Source: JAWKWH01 sp040830725
GTDB lineage: Bacteria; Pseudomonadota; Alphaproteobacteria; Rhizobiales; Rhizobiaceae
Direction: 5' to 3'
NCBI GenBank assembly: GCA_040830725.1
Contig: JBFOMG010000022.1
Coordinates: 8,169 to 72,168, forward strand
Length of the DNA: 64,000 nucleotides
The stretch's first letter is position 1, and every line of letters starts with the position of its first letter. The position numbers were made by a program, and so were the translations under genes. This document shows positions 36,965 through 45,931 of the stretch, piece after piece. The notes below the pieces were generated by a model, which had not been told where the DNA came from, did no database searches, and saw only the letters and a list, made by a program, of their open reading frames with translations.

Positions 36965-38540
36965 GCACAACATCCTGCATCAGCATCATCTTGCCGATTT
37001 CCGTGATGTCTGTTTTGCTCGTCTCGCGTTCTCCAACGATCCTCCCATTGGCCATCACGTAAATCCGGTCTGACAATTCGAGAAGTTCGTCCAGTTCCTC
37101 GGAAACCAGAAGTACGGCACCGCCGTCATCACGAAACTTTCGCAGAATATCGTGGATTGCAGCGATGCCGAGCAGATCGACACCGCGTGTCGGTTGGGAG
37201 ACCACCAGAAGGTTCGGATTGATGGAAATTTCGCGAGCAAACACCAGTTTTTGCTGATTTCCGCCCGACAGGCTGGATACCGGATTGGAAAGCGCGCCAT
37301 GACGCACGTCGAGCGCGCGAAGGCGCTCGGAGGCGGTGGAACGCATGGCTCGGCGGTCAAGAATCTGTCCGTTACACATAGGCGCGACGCGGTGACTGCC
37401 AGCAACAACGTTGGCTTCGATTGATGCATCGAGCGCCAATCCCTCGTGCCGGCGATCGGCGCTCACATAACCCATGCCGAGCTGGCGACGATGGCCATTA
37501 TCAGCGTGTGTCACATCCTCGCCCGAAAGCAGGACCGAACCGCCACCCGGTAGGCGCAGGCCGACGAGGCATTCGATCAATTCGTGCTGACCATTTCCGG
37601 ATACGCCGGCAATACCCGCAATCTCTCCGCTCGCAAGAGAGATATTTATGTCATGCAGCGGGTGAGATTTTTCTATCGCTGCGATGGACAGGTTTCGCAC
37701 TTCCAGCACATTTTTTTCAGGTTCCGATTCGCTCCCGCCATGTTGAGCCATCGTTGCCGGTGGAGAATGCTCCTGTCCGATCATGTGCCCGGCAATTTCT
37801 CCGGCACTTGTATCGCTGACCGCACTGGTTGCGCGAACCTCGCCGCGGCGCATCACGGTAACGCGGTCAGCGAGCGCCATAACCTCCTTCAGTTTGTGGC
37901 TGATAAATAAAATTGTTGTTCCTTGTTCCCTCAGCGATCGCAGGAGCGAGAACAGGTCCTCGACTTGTTGCGGCGCCAGCACCGCCGTCGGTTCATCCAA
38001 AATCAGGATCCGTGTACCTCTTCTCAGCAAGCGGATGATCTCTACAAACTGCCTGACATGGACTGGTGTGCTTCCCGCACGCCTGCTCCAGTCGATCTCG
38101 ATGGTCGCCTGCCTGGCCAGAGTTTCTCCCGATTGCCTGGCTTCCTCCCAATCGATTCTCGAGATGGGCCCCACTGCACTTTTCAACGGCTCTTCACCGA
38201 GCACAAGATTTTCCAGCAACGTCAGGTCGGGTGCCAGCATGAATTCCTGATGCACCATTCCTATTCCAAGGGCGAAAGCCTGCTGCGGACCGGACAAGCT
38301 TATCGGCTTGTCATCAACAATGATCGTTCCGCTGTCTGCATGCTCAATGCCCTGAAGAATCCGCATCAGGGTCGATTTTCCGGCGCCGTTCTCTCCGACA
38401 ATCGCGTGAATCTCTCCGGGTTCGACCGAAATCGATACGTTCCGGTTCGCCTGAACATTGCCGTAGCGTTTGTTCAAGCCGACCGCTCCGAGGCGTACCG
38501 AAACTTTTTGGTCTTTCGCGTCGTTGTCGGCGACCGTCAT
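36957..38540 (-). CDS. BMP-type ABC transporter ATP-binding protein (two ABC domains)
   Basis: 527 aa from ATG 38540. Two fused ABC domains. The first has Walker A GENGAGKST and EPTAVLAPQQ; the second has the signature LSGGNQQKLVFAREI and ends in a degenerate switch, as usual for RbsA/YufO-type ATPases. The second Walker A is altered (GVSGNGQHEL), so only one site is likely catalytic, which is common in this family. It drives nucleoside-type import with the two permeases and the BMP protein. Confidence 0.93.
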   Translation of the reverse strand: MTVADNDAKDQKVSVRLGAVGLNKRYGNVQANRNVSISVEPGEIHAIVGENGAGKSTLMRILQGIEHADSGTIIVDDKPISLSGPQQAFALGIGMVHQEFMLAPDLTLLENLVLGEEPLKSAVGPISRIDWEEARQSGETLARQATIEIDWSRRAGSTPVHVRQFVEIIRLLRRGTRILILDEPTAVLAPQQVEDLFSLLRSLREQGTTILFISHKLKEVMALADRVTVMRRGEVRATSAVSDTSAGEIAGHMIGQEHSPPATMAQHGGSESEPEKNVLEVRNLSIAAIEKSHPLHDINISLASGEIAGIAGVSGNGQHELIECLVGLRLPGGGSVLLSGEDVTHADNGHRRQLGMGYVSADRRHEGLALDASIEANVVAGSHRVAPMCNGQILDRRAMRSTASERLRALDVRHGALSNPVSSLSGGNQQKLVFAREISINPNLLVVSQPTRGVDLLGIAAIHDILRKFRDDGGAVLLVSEELDELLELSDRIYVMANGRIVGERETSKTDITEIGKMMLMQDVVHA

Positions 38541-38592
38541 CAATATTGGCCCATTGCCCGCCGGCGGCACAGGCCGCCGGCGTCAGGGAAAT

Positions 38593-39621
38593 CTAGTTGA
38601 AGAAATCCGGATAACCCTCGGTCGAGACATCCCAGACATCGATCTTTCCAGCGATGATATCCGCCTTCAAGCCGTCGACTTTCTCCAAATATGCCGCTGG
38701 AACCATGTCCCTGGTATGGTTCATGTCAGACAATGCAACACCGTTCTGCGCCAGTCCGAAATCCATGACAGCACCGCCGGGAAATTTGCCTGCAGCATAG
38801 TTGACAATGATGTCCTCCACGGCAACGTCAACCCGCTTGATCATGCTGGTCAAGACATTACCTGGCGCCATTCCATCCTGATCCGTATCGACGCCAATAG
38901 CGTATTTGCCTTCCGCCTTTGCCGCTTCGATGATGCCAATCCCGGTTCCACCGGCGACCTGATAAACAATATCGGCTCCTTCATCGAACATGGCCTTTGC
39001 CATCTGCTGGCCCTTTGCAGGATCACCAAAAGATTCCGAGTAGGCCACTTTCACGTCAATATCCGGGTTGATGGCTTTGGCGCCCTGAATATAGCCGACA
39101 ATGAACTTGTCGATGCCCGGCGCCTTCACGCCGCCAATGACACCGATAACCGGTTGCTCATTTATACCTTTGATTGATGTATCGGTGGTGACCTGGGCTG
39201 CCAGCGCGCCGGCCAGATAGGAGCCCTCATGTTCGCCGAATACGACCGAAGCAACGTTGTCGCCCTTGCGAGTCTGGTTCATGATTACCCAATTGGCTTC
39301 AGGATAGTCGACAGCAAGTTTCTCCATTGGTTCGCCATGGATCCACTCAAGGCTGATCACCAATCCAAATCCGCCGTCGGCCGCCCGGCGCATGATTTCC
39401 TCACCTTGCGCAGCGACATCCTTTGATTCGATTGGCCGGCCTTCGATGCCCGTCTTTTCAAGACCGGCCTTGAAGCCTGCATTGGCTGTGTCGTTCCATG
39501 AGCCGTCGCCCAGGCCACCCTGCGCGATGATCAACGCGGCGGGTGCCACATCGGCCGCTGCCAGCGGAAGCGTCATTGCGGCCAATGCTGTTCCAGCCGC
39601 CAGTGCTGCAGTTTTCATCAT
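38593..39621 (-). CDS. BMP-family ABC transporter substrate-binding protein
   Basis: 342 aa from ATG 39621, with GGGAGAG upstream. It has a signal peptide (LAAGTALAAMTLPLAAA) with no lipobox cysteine, so it is a soluble periplasmic protein. The mature N-terminus ALIIAQGGLGDGSWNDTANA is the BMP/PnrA fingerprint, and IGVIGGVKAPGIDKFIVGYI and the later YAIGVDTDQDGMAPGNVLTS match PnrA-type purine-nucleoside binders. It defines the transporter as nucleoside-like. It begins 1 bp after the gntR stop. Confidence 0.93.
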   Translation of the reverse strand: MMKTAALAAGTALAAMTLPLAAADVAPAALIIAQGGLGDGSWNDTANAGFKAGLEKTGIEGRPIESKDVAAQGEEIMRRAADGGFGLVISLEWIHGEPMEKLAVDYPEANWVIMNQTRKGDNVASVVFGEHEGSYLAGALAAQVTTDTSIKGINEQPVIGVIGGVKAPGIDKFIVGYIQGAKAINPDIDVKVAYSESFGDPAKGQQMAKAMFDEGADIVYQVAGGTGIGIIEAAKAEGKYAIGVDTDQDGMAPGNVLTSMIKRVDVAVEDIIVNYAAGKFPGGAVMDFGLAQNGVALSDMNHTRDMVPAAYLEKVDGLKADIIAGKIDVWDVSTEGYPDFFN

Positions 39622-39622
39622 C

Positions 39623-40444
39623 TCACTCTCTCCCTGTTTTGGTTCCTGGATGCGATACTCTGCCGCCAAGACTTAGAACCTTGACGTCATTGCGGCTCGC
39701 GACGGCGCTTGGTGCGGCCACTAGCCGAAAATCGAAAGTGTAATATTCACCGTGATATACAGCCTCGACTGCTTCAACCAATCTTTCGGAAGCGTCGTAG
39801 CTGCGCCGGAAAACCACCATTACCGGGCTTGGGTCAGTGATATTCAGCAGCGAACATTCTTCCGGTTCGGCCAACCTGGTGGTCACCCGCTCTTGCGCCT
39901 CTCGCACGGTGTGACCAGACGCATCGAGTGCTTCGTATAGCGAATAATCAGGCTGCTCCAATGCGGCCGGGTCGTTGCCGTTGAGCGAACTGACGTTGCG
40001 CGCGATATTTGCCGGCACAATTGAGCTGTGTACCGCGCAGGGTATCCCGTCCAGGAGCCGGATTCGTTTCAGATAAACCGCCGGGCCATCACAATGGAAT
40101 TCCCTTATCTGTTCGTCGGTTGCTTCACCGATTGACACAAGCGATTGGGTGGATCTCAATCCTTCGTTTGCGGCAGACTCAGAAAAACTGAGCAGTTTGC
40201 CCGCGCGTCTGTGCAGGGAAGGCCTTGCGACAAAACTGCCCGCTCCTTGCCTGCGATGGACCACCCCGTCCGACACCAGTTGCTCGATCGCACGAACGAC
40301 GGTTCCCCGGCTAACTCCGTATTTCCTTAGCAGATTGGTCTCGCTTGGAAGTTTGTCTCCGGGCTTGTATTCGCCGCGGCCAATTTGCTGGCGCAGTTCT
40401 TCCGCCAACATCTGGTATCTTGGATTGGAAACGAGCTTGTGCAC
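39623..40444 (-). CDS. GntR/HutC-family transcriptional regulator
   Basis: 273 aa, GTG start. An N-terminal winged helix (YKPGDKLPSETNLLRKYGVS, then GTVVRAIEQLVSDGVVHRRQ) is followed by a UTRA ligand-binding domain (~100-245, with VYLKRIRLLDGIPCAVHSSI and YDASERLVEAVEAVYHGEYY). HutC-type GntR proteins are usually repressors released by a small pathway metabolite. It heads the nucleoside operon; a palindrome overlaps its own promoter, so autorepression with control of the whole operon is inferred. Confidence 0.93.
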   Translation of the reverse strand: MHKLVSNPRYQMLAEELRQQIGRGEYKPGDKLPSETNLLRKYGVSRGTVVRAIEQLVSDGVVHRRQGAGSFVARPSLHRRAGKLLSFSESAANEGLRSTQSLVSIGEATDEQIREFHCDGPAVYLKRIRLLDGIPCAVHSSIVPANIARNVSSLNGNDPAALEQPDYSLYEALDASGHTVREAQERVTTRLAEPEECSLLNITDPSPVMVVFRRSYDASERLVEAVEAVYHGEYYTFDFRLVAAPSAVASRNDVKVLSLGGRVSHPGTKTGRE

Positions 40445-40447
40445 CCA

Positions 40448-40478
40448 ATCAAGTTAACCTGAATAGTTGACTAGTCAA
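40448..40478 (-). promoter_or_regulatory. gntR operon promoter with palindromic operator
   Basis: TTGACTAGTCAA (40467-40478) is a perfect 12-bp palindrome just upstream of gntR. On the minus strand its right part supplies a -35 (TTGACT), followed after 16 bp by TAACTT as a possible -10. The palindrome resembles HutC-type sites, which have paired GT and AC around an AT core. A short or absent leader before the GTG start is implied. Confidence 0.55.
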
Positions 40479-40515
40479 GTTGTAATTGGTCGCGGAAACC
40501 GCTCCATGAGTGCGC

Positions 40516-40546
40516 ACAAACAAGAGCCGGCGGAGACCGCCGGCTC
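40516..40546 (-). terminator. Terminator after the SBP/DUF917 operon
   Basis: A perfect 10-bp stem GAGCCGGCGG/CCGCCGGCTC with a 3-nt loop at 40524-40546. On the minus strand it is followed by TTGTTTG. It starts 23 bp after the substrate-binding-protein stop and separates that operon from gntR. Confidence 0.8.
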
Positions 40547-40569
40547 GTAGTGTCAGAATTGAATTCGGA

Positions 40570-42141
40570 TCAGTTGCAGGTCCATTTCATGTTGTAGAAG
40601 TTGAATTCAAAGCTTTGCATCGGCACCCAGGCAAAGCCATCCATGCAGTTTGAAAACGCCTGCTGGCTGCGCTGGGTCAACAGGAAAACATCCGATTGCT
40701 GGTCAACCAGGCGTGCCTGTATGTCCTTGTAGATCTGGTTCTGCTTGGCGATGTCGGCGGTGCCGCGTGCCTCGTCAATCATCGCGTCCAGCTCAGGATC
40801 AAGCACCCACTCCATCGATGCCCAGGTTCCCTTCGCCTTCGAATGGTATTGGGTGTAGAAGAAGCTGTCCGGTGAAGGATATGTGGCGCCATAGAACACT
40901 TCATTGATCGCCGGAGTGGTTTCCGGCTTGTTGGCCAATTCCGTCATCCGGTTCCACGGCTCCGGCTTCAGGATCGTATTGAAGCCAATTTGGTCCAGAT
41001 TGGACTTCATCAACAGAGCAATCTCTTCCTCAAACGCCAAACCCGCGACAAACATGATTTCAACCGGAATGGGATCTCCGCCGGCATATTTACTCTTCGC
41101 CACATGCGCGCGTGCCGCCTCCAGATCGAAAACTGGTTCGACAAGATCGTTGTTGTAGGCGTCGGCAAATACCGAGGGCATCGGTCCGGCCAGCGGTTCA
41201 CCCGGCAACAGTGCTGAGCGAATGGTGTTGTAGTCGGTTGCGGCTGCAATGGCTCTGCGAATGTTAACATCATCGGTTGGCGCCACCTGATGATTGAGCT
41301 TCAGGTAGAAATTGGTCGCCGTTGGATAGGTGATGATGCGGTAGCCATCGAGCTTACCGATTGCGTCATAGGTTTCTTGTGCCTGCGCGTCGCTCGACAT
41401 TGACAGTTCGCCCGAAGCGGCGAGCGCCTTCACCGTCGCTTCTTCGTTGGTGACAACGAAACGAACCGTATCGATTGCCTGATTGTCCCAGCCAAGGTGG
41501 TAACCATCATATTTCTTGATTGTCATGTTGGCGCCGCGGTTCCAGCTGTCCAGCATATAGGCGCCGGCACCTGCACTATTGTTGGCCAGATAATCCGCAG
41601 ACCAGGGATCGGCGTCGGTCTTGTTTTGCTCGGCCAGGTCACTGTTTACGACAAACAGGATTGGTGTATTCGTCAGGAACGGCGAATAGACCTTGTTCAG
41701 TTTGAACTGCACCGAATCAGCGTCGACCGCCGTTACGGAATTCTCATCAAGAGTGCCTTCAAAAAGGAATGCCGGACCTTCATTGAGTGCCAGCAAACGT
41801 TTCACCGAATAGACAACATCCTTTGCCTCGACTGGTGAACCGTCCTGAAACGTCACACCGGATTTCAGGTGAAAGGTATACGTCAATGTGTCGTCGGAAA
41901 CATCCCAGCTTTCGGCCAGCATTGGCAGTATGTTGCCCTTCGAATCGAGGGTTGTCAGCGCGTCGTACAGGTTCACGCCAGCCATATATTCGGTGTAGTC
42001 GTTGATTTTTGCCGGATCGATCGTACCGAAAATCTGGACCACATTGACGGTGGCGACGTTTTCGGCCGCGACAGCACTGGCGTTCAATGCCAGCCCGGCG
42101 CCCAGTAACGCACCTGTCAGCAATCTGCTTGTCTTTTTCAT
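40570..42141 (-). CDS. ABC transporter substrate-binding protein, SBP_bac_5 (dipeptide/oligopeptide type)
   Basis: 523 aa with a signal peptide (LLTGALLGAGLALNASAVAA), soluble periplasmic. The family 5 signature runs around DTLTYTFHLKSGVTFQDGSP and VVYSVKRLL. The ligands of this family include peptides, glutathione, nickel, opines and modified amino acids. It is the last gene of the operon that also encodes the two permeases and fused ATPase, so it supplies that importer. Its C-terminus ends in Cys-Asn. Confidence 0.92.
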   Translation of the reverse strand: MKKTSRLLTGALLGAGLALNASAVAAENVATVNVVQIFGTIDPAKINDYTEYMAGVNLYDALTTLDSKGNILPMLAESWDVSDDTLTYTFHLKSGVTFQDGSPVEAKDVVYSVKRLLALNEGPAFLFEGTLDENSVTAVDADSVQFKLNKVYSPFLTNTPILFVVNSDLAEQNKTDADPWSADYLANNSAGAGAYMLDSWNRGANMTIKKYDGYHLGWDNQAIDTVRFVVTNEEATVKALAASGELSMSSDAQAQETYDAIGKLDGYRIITYPTATNFYLKLNHQVAPTDDVNIRRAIAAATDYNTIRSALLPGEPLAGPMPSVFADAYNNDLVEPVFDLEAARAHVAKSKYAGGDPIPVEIMFVAGLAFEEEIALLMKSNLDQIGFNTILKPEPWNRMTELANKPETTPAINEVFYGATYPSPDSFFYTQYHSKAKGTWASMEWVLDPELDAMIDEARGTADIAKQNQIYKDIQARLVDQQSDVFLLTQRSQQAFSNCMDGFAWVPMQSFEFNFYNMKWTCN

Positions 42142-42177
42142 GTGAACAACTCCCTTTGTTTTCGTTGTGACCGGCGC

Positions 42178-43281
42178 TCAGGCGCGGCCATTGAGGGTCT
42201 CGATTGGCTGATATTCCAGCTCGTAACCGAAATATTTTGGACCCACTAATTCCAGTCCGTGTTTCGACCGCCACTGGTTATTGCATGGCAGGCCGAACAC
42301 GATGACGCGGAATCCATATCTGATCTGCTCGGTGGTAATCGGTTGCCCGGTCTCCAGGTCCAGCAAACAGATCAAATCAGGTGTCATTGCCAGCGGATCG
42401 CCGTCGGATCGCTTGGCAATCAGGAATTCATTCTGAAATTCCAGTGAGATGGTTGTACCTTCGTCTGGGCCAAGGCCGGCCAGGGTACAAGACCCGCGTG
42501 CAAAGCCGCCTTCGGTGCGGCGCTCAACATCGTGCACACGTCCTTCAAACAAGCGCACGCCATCGAGTTCAGACGCAAGCACATCAACAGGATTGCGGTT
42601 TGCCTTCTGCTCGGCTTCGATAATCCTGCCAATCGACTTGATGAGAGACATCGACCCGCGAAGGATGGCTTTTTTCGCTTCGTGTCCGCGCATCGGGTAA
42701 AGTGCTATCAGCGCGGCGCCGCCCATCTCCACCGTTGCCACACGAGCGAACTTTTCTGTCGATAGATTGTCGACGGCATTGATAACGACCGAGTTTCCCT
42801 TCTCGTCAGCCATGACCATGGGCGTGGCTTTCAGATCGTGCATCGTAAGCGATACCATTTGCAGTTCCGGAAATGCGCGGCCCATACCATCACCATCCAC
42901 GATTGGAAGTCCGGCCGCGGCCGCCACTGCGACCGGGATTGTAGAGTTCAAGCCTCCTGCTTCGATGCAGAAGATCGCGTCGGCCTTGTGACCGAGATAT
43001 GCTTCCAGTGCGGCCAATGCATTTCCGGCTTCGGTTCCCTTGGGAAGCTTTTCCAGCATGACGGTTGGCGCTCCCATCATGGCGACGGGTATGACCAGCG
43101 CATCGTCATCCAGACTGTCGACATCAATGACCTTGACAGGACCGTGCTCCTCAATGGCGTTTTCTGCCATCAGCTTGCCTATATATGGATCGCCACCGCC
43201 GCCGGTGCCGAGAAAAGCACCGCCCAGCGCAATATCAGCCATATCTGCCTTTTCGATGATTGTAATGGGTTGAACGCTCAT
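42178..43281 (-). CDS. DUF917 family protein (S-methyl-thiohydantoin-desulfurase-like), copy 2
   Basis: 367 aa, full DUF917 length. Diagnostic motifs are GTGGGGDPYIGKL (25-37) and DGDGMGRAFPELQM (129-142), with DDDALVIPVAMMGAP between them. From memory this Pfam family has been renamed after S-methyl thiohydantoin desulfurase, an enzyme tied to thiohydantoin (ergothioneine-type) breakdown; most members are uncharacterised. It overlaps the first copy by 4 bp (ATGA), so the two may form a heteromer. Substrate unproven. Confidence 0.9.
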   Translation of the reverse strand: MSVQPITIIEKADMADIALGGAFLGTGGGGDPYIGKLMAENAIEEHGPVKVIDVDSLDDDALVIPVAMMGAPTVMLEKLPKGTEAGNALAALEAYLGHKADAIFCIEAGGLNSTIPVAVAAAAGLPIVDGDGMGRAFPELQMVSLTMHDLKATPMVMADEKGNSVVINAVDNLSTEKFARVATVEMGGAALIALYPMRGHEAKKAILRGSMSLIKSIGRIIEAEQKANRNPVDVLASELDGVRLFEGRVHDVERRTEGGFARGSCTLAGLGPDEGTTISLEFQNEFLIAKRSDGDPLAMTPDLICLLDLETGQPITTEQIRYGFRVIVFGLPCNNQWRSKHGLELVGPKYFGYELEYQPIETLNGRA

Positions 43282-44387
43282 TGAATTCCTCCCGCATGAT
43301 TGCGACGGGGCAAGGGTGAATAGACAAGATCCGGATATCCGAATGCTGCGGGTCCTATGACGTCAAGTGCTTCCGGTGAGCGAAGCAGATCGTGGCACGG
43401 AAGCGCCAAAATGGCGATCCTTTGACCATAGCGAAGTAGTTCGGTTGTGATCGGCATGCCGGTATCCGAATCAAGAACGACAATCAGATCCGGTACGCAA
43501 ACTTCCATTTGGCCATCGCGCCTGAACACCAAAAATTCGTTCTGCAGATCAATGAGACCGGACTGTCCCTGATAATTGCCAAATCCTTCGACCTTGACCT
43601 CGCCGACCGCGAACCCGCCTTTCAGATGACGTTTAAGATCAACAATTTTTGCGGTCATCAGCAAACGGCCATCTTCGTGTTCGAGGATCGCAGAGATCGG
43701 ATCGAGATGCTGATCGTGGGCGCTGAATACCGCTTTGCCCAACGACCAAGCCTGTGTGATTGTATCTGGCACGGCGTATTTCTTGATAAATTCGCCGCGC
43801 ATCGGCGCAAGAGCGATTCCGGCTGCTGCTCCCATGGCGACAACAGAGGCACGCGCCAGTTTCTCAAGCCAGACCTCCGACACGGTGTTGCGGAATACGA
43901 CGACGTTTCCCTTCTCGTCAGCCATAGCTGAGGGAGAGGATTTGTGTCCGTAGATTGACCAGGTGCACATCTGCATTTCCGGAAATGCGCGTCCCATCCC
44001 GTCACCATCAACGACCGGTATTCCAGCCTGCGCGGCAGTCAACATCGGTTCCATGGAATTGGCCCCGCCAATCTCCGACGAGATGGTCGCATCGATTTTC
44101 TGGTCAAGCTCCTGCTCGAGCGCTTGCAGTGCACGCAGGCACTCTTCACCTTGTTCGATTTTCTCGACGCCAACCACCGGTGCACCGATGCCGCCTAACG
44201 AGACGACCAGCGCATCATCGTCGAGCTCCTGCAGGGGAATGACATCGATCCTGCGACCGCGGCGCAATTCTTCGCGGCATCGAAGCTTGCCAATATAGGG
44301 ATTGCCACCACCGCCGGTGCCCAGAATTCCGGCGCCGACTTCGATGGCCTCCAGCTCCTGCTCGCCAACCTGCCTCAGACTATCCAT
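43278..44387 (-). CDS. DUF917 family protein (S-methyl-thiohydantoin-desulfurase-like), copy 1
   Basis: 369 aa from ATG 44387, which overlaps the HyuA-like stop in ATGGATAG. The frame continues upstream, but that stretch is Arg/Pro/Ser-rich shadow sequence. GTGGGGNPYIGKL (23-35) and DGDGMGRAFPEMQM (127-140) mirror the second copy; overall the two are diverged paralogs rather than a recent duplication. Its tight link to a HyuA-type ATPase suggests that DUF917 acts on the same ring compound, in place of HyuB. Confidence 0.9.
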   Translation of the reverse strand: MDSLRQVGEQELEAIEVGAGILGTGGGGNPYIGKLRCREELRRGRRIDVIPLQELDDDALVVSLGGIGAPVVGVEKIEQGEECLRALQALEQELDQKIDATISSEIGGANSMEPMLTAAQAGIPVVDGDGMGRAFPEMQMCTWSIYGHKSSPSAMADEKGNVVVFRNTVSEVWLEKLARASVVAMGAAAGIALAPMRGEFIKKYAVPDTITQAWSLGKAVFSAHDQHLDPISAILEHEDGRLLMTAKIVDLKRHLKGGFAVGEVKVEGFGNYQGQSGLIDLQNEFLVFRRDGQMEVCVPDLIVVLDSDTGMPITTELLRYGQRIAILALPCHDLLRSPEALDVIGPAAFGYPDLVYSPLPRRNHAGGIQ

Positions 44388-45921
44388 CCAGGTCACCGAC
44401 GACTTTGAGGCGGATGCGTGTAGCGTTACCCGGCAGGTAGGCGAGCGGCACATCTTCCTGATCAAGGATCTCGATGGATTCCGGTTTGGCGCCAGCGGAA
44501 ATGGCCTTCTCGGTCGCCTTCTTGCGGGCGCTTTCCAAGGCCTCGTCACGAGAGACTTTTTCAAGGCTGAAAATGCGGTCTACCTCGCCGCTGATCTGGC
44601 CTATTGCCGCACCGACGGCGTTGGCGACAGCGAAATTCTCAGGTTTGACGACGGGTAGTTCGCCCACCTTGTCTCGGACCAGGATACTGCCGCCGCCGAC
44701 AGCAAGGACCGGGATCTTTTCCGGTGAAACCCGCATGCGTTCGACCGCATTGACAACCATCTCGTCAATGACGTCGCAGATGGCGCTGAGGCGCTCGCTT
44801 CCAAGCTTTTTTGCGGGCTCCGCATCGCCTATTTCGGCAAAGCCGAGACCGACGGCAACATCCGTTGTTGTCAGCGTTTTGCCGCCAAACAGCAGGCCTT
44901 CGGAGTGAATTCGGTAACCGACCGATTTCGGGCCGACCGTGACCGGTTCATCCGGCTCGACAATCGATCCGCCACCAAGCGCGATGGAAAAGACATCCGG
45001 CATGCGGAAATTGGTGCGAACACCGCCAATATCAACGGATGTACTCGCCTGGCGCGGGAATCCCTTGATGATGGAACCAACATCGGTAGAGGTTCCGCCG
45101 ATGTCGACTACCACGGCATCCTGTTCGCCGGTCAGGAACGACGCGCCGCGCATGGAATTGGTCGGCCCGCTGGCAAAGGTGAGCACTGGATAGGCCTTGA
45201 CGAATTCCGAGCCCATGAGGGTGCCATCGTTCTGGGTTATGAAGCAGGGGCAGTTCAGTCCCGCGGACTGCAAAGCCTTGCCAAATGCTTCAACGGTCTC
45301 GGCGCTGAGACGGCGCAACGACGCATTCATGATCGCCGCGTTCTCGCGTTCCAGAATACCAAGCCGGCCAATCTCGCTGGAGAGTGTGAAATTTGCGTCC
45401 GGAAGGCGCTCGGCAAGAACCGCCCGCGCCTTCTGCTCCATCTCGCCATTGACAGGGCTGAAGATCGAGCTGATGGCTATGGTATCGATACCCATTTTGC
45501 CGATTTCGTCGGCAATACCGCGCAATTCATCTTCATCAATGGAAGAAATTTCACGGCCGTCGAATTCGTTGCCTCCCTTGGCCATCCAATAGTGACCACC
45601 CACCGTGTCGCGAATGTCATCCGGCCAATCGACCATGGGTGGCAGGCACTCGGCGGCTGGCAGACAAAGCCGGACTGCGGCCGTTTTCGACAGCCGGCGG
45701 CGCTCGACAACCGCGTTTGTGAAATGCGTCGTCCCGATCATGACCGCACTGATCTGGTCGGCGCTGATTTCACTTTCCTTCAATACCTGGCTCAGGCTCG
45801 CGACAATTCCCGAAGTCACATCTTCGGTAGTGGGCGACTTGACGCCGAGCACAAGCTTGTTTCCGTCCATGACGACGGCATCCGTATTTGTGCCGCCAAC
45901 ATCGATACCTATCCGATACAT
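44380..45921 (-). CDS. Short HyuA-type hydantoinase/oxoprolinase family protein
   Basis: 513 aa from ATG 45921, with GAGGAACG upstream. It has the ATP-binding pair YRIGIDVGGTNTDAVVMDG at the N-terminus and VVDIGGTSTDVGSI near residue 273, plus VMIGTTHFTNAVVERR. It ends about 190 residues earlier than the 702-aa HyuA at 24 kb, lacking the HyuA_C domain. No HyuB partner is encoded nearby; two DUF917 genes take that place. This short HyuA + DUF917 arrangement suggests ATP-driven activation of a hydantoin-like ring. Confidence 0.9.
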   Translation of the reverse strand: MYRIGIDVGGTNTDAVVMDGNKLVLGVKSPTTEDVTSGIVASLSQVLKESEISADQISAVMIGTTHFTNAVVERRRLSKTAAVRLCLPAAECLPPMVDWPDDIRDTVGGHYWMAKGGNEFDGREISSIDEDELRGIADEIGKMGIDTIAISSIFSPVNGEMEQKARAVLAERLPDANFTLSSEIGRLGILERENAAIMNASLRRLSAETVEAFGKALQSAGLNCPCFITQNDGTLMGSEFVKAYPVLTFASGPTNSMRGASFLTGEQDAVVVDIGGTSTDVGSIIKGFPRQASTSVDIGGVRTNFRMPDVFSIALGGGSIVEPDEPVTVGPKSVGYRIHSEGLLFGGKTLTTTDVAVGLGFAEIGDAEPAKKLGSERLSAICDVIDEMVVNAVERMRVSPEKIPVLAVGGGSILVRDKVGELPVVKPENFAVANAVGAAIGQISGEVDRIFSLEKVSRDEALESARKKATEKAISAGAKPESIEILDQEDVPLAYLPGNATRIRLKVVGDLDG

Positions 45922-45931
45922 GCACCGTTCC

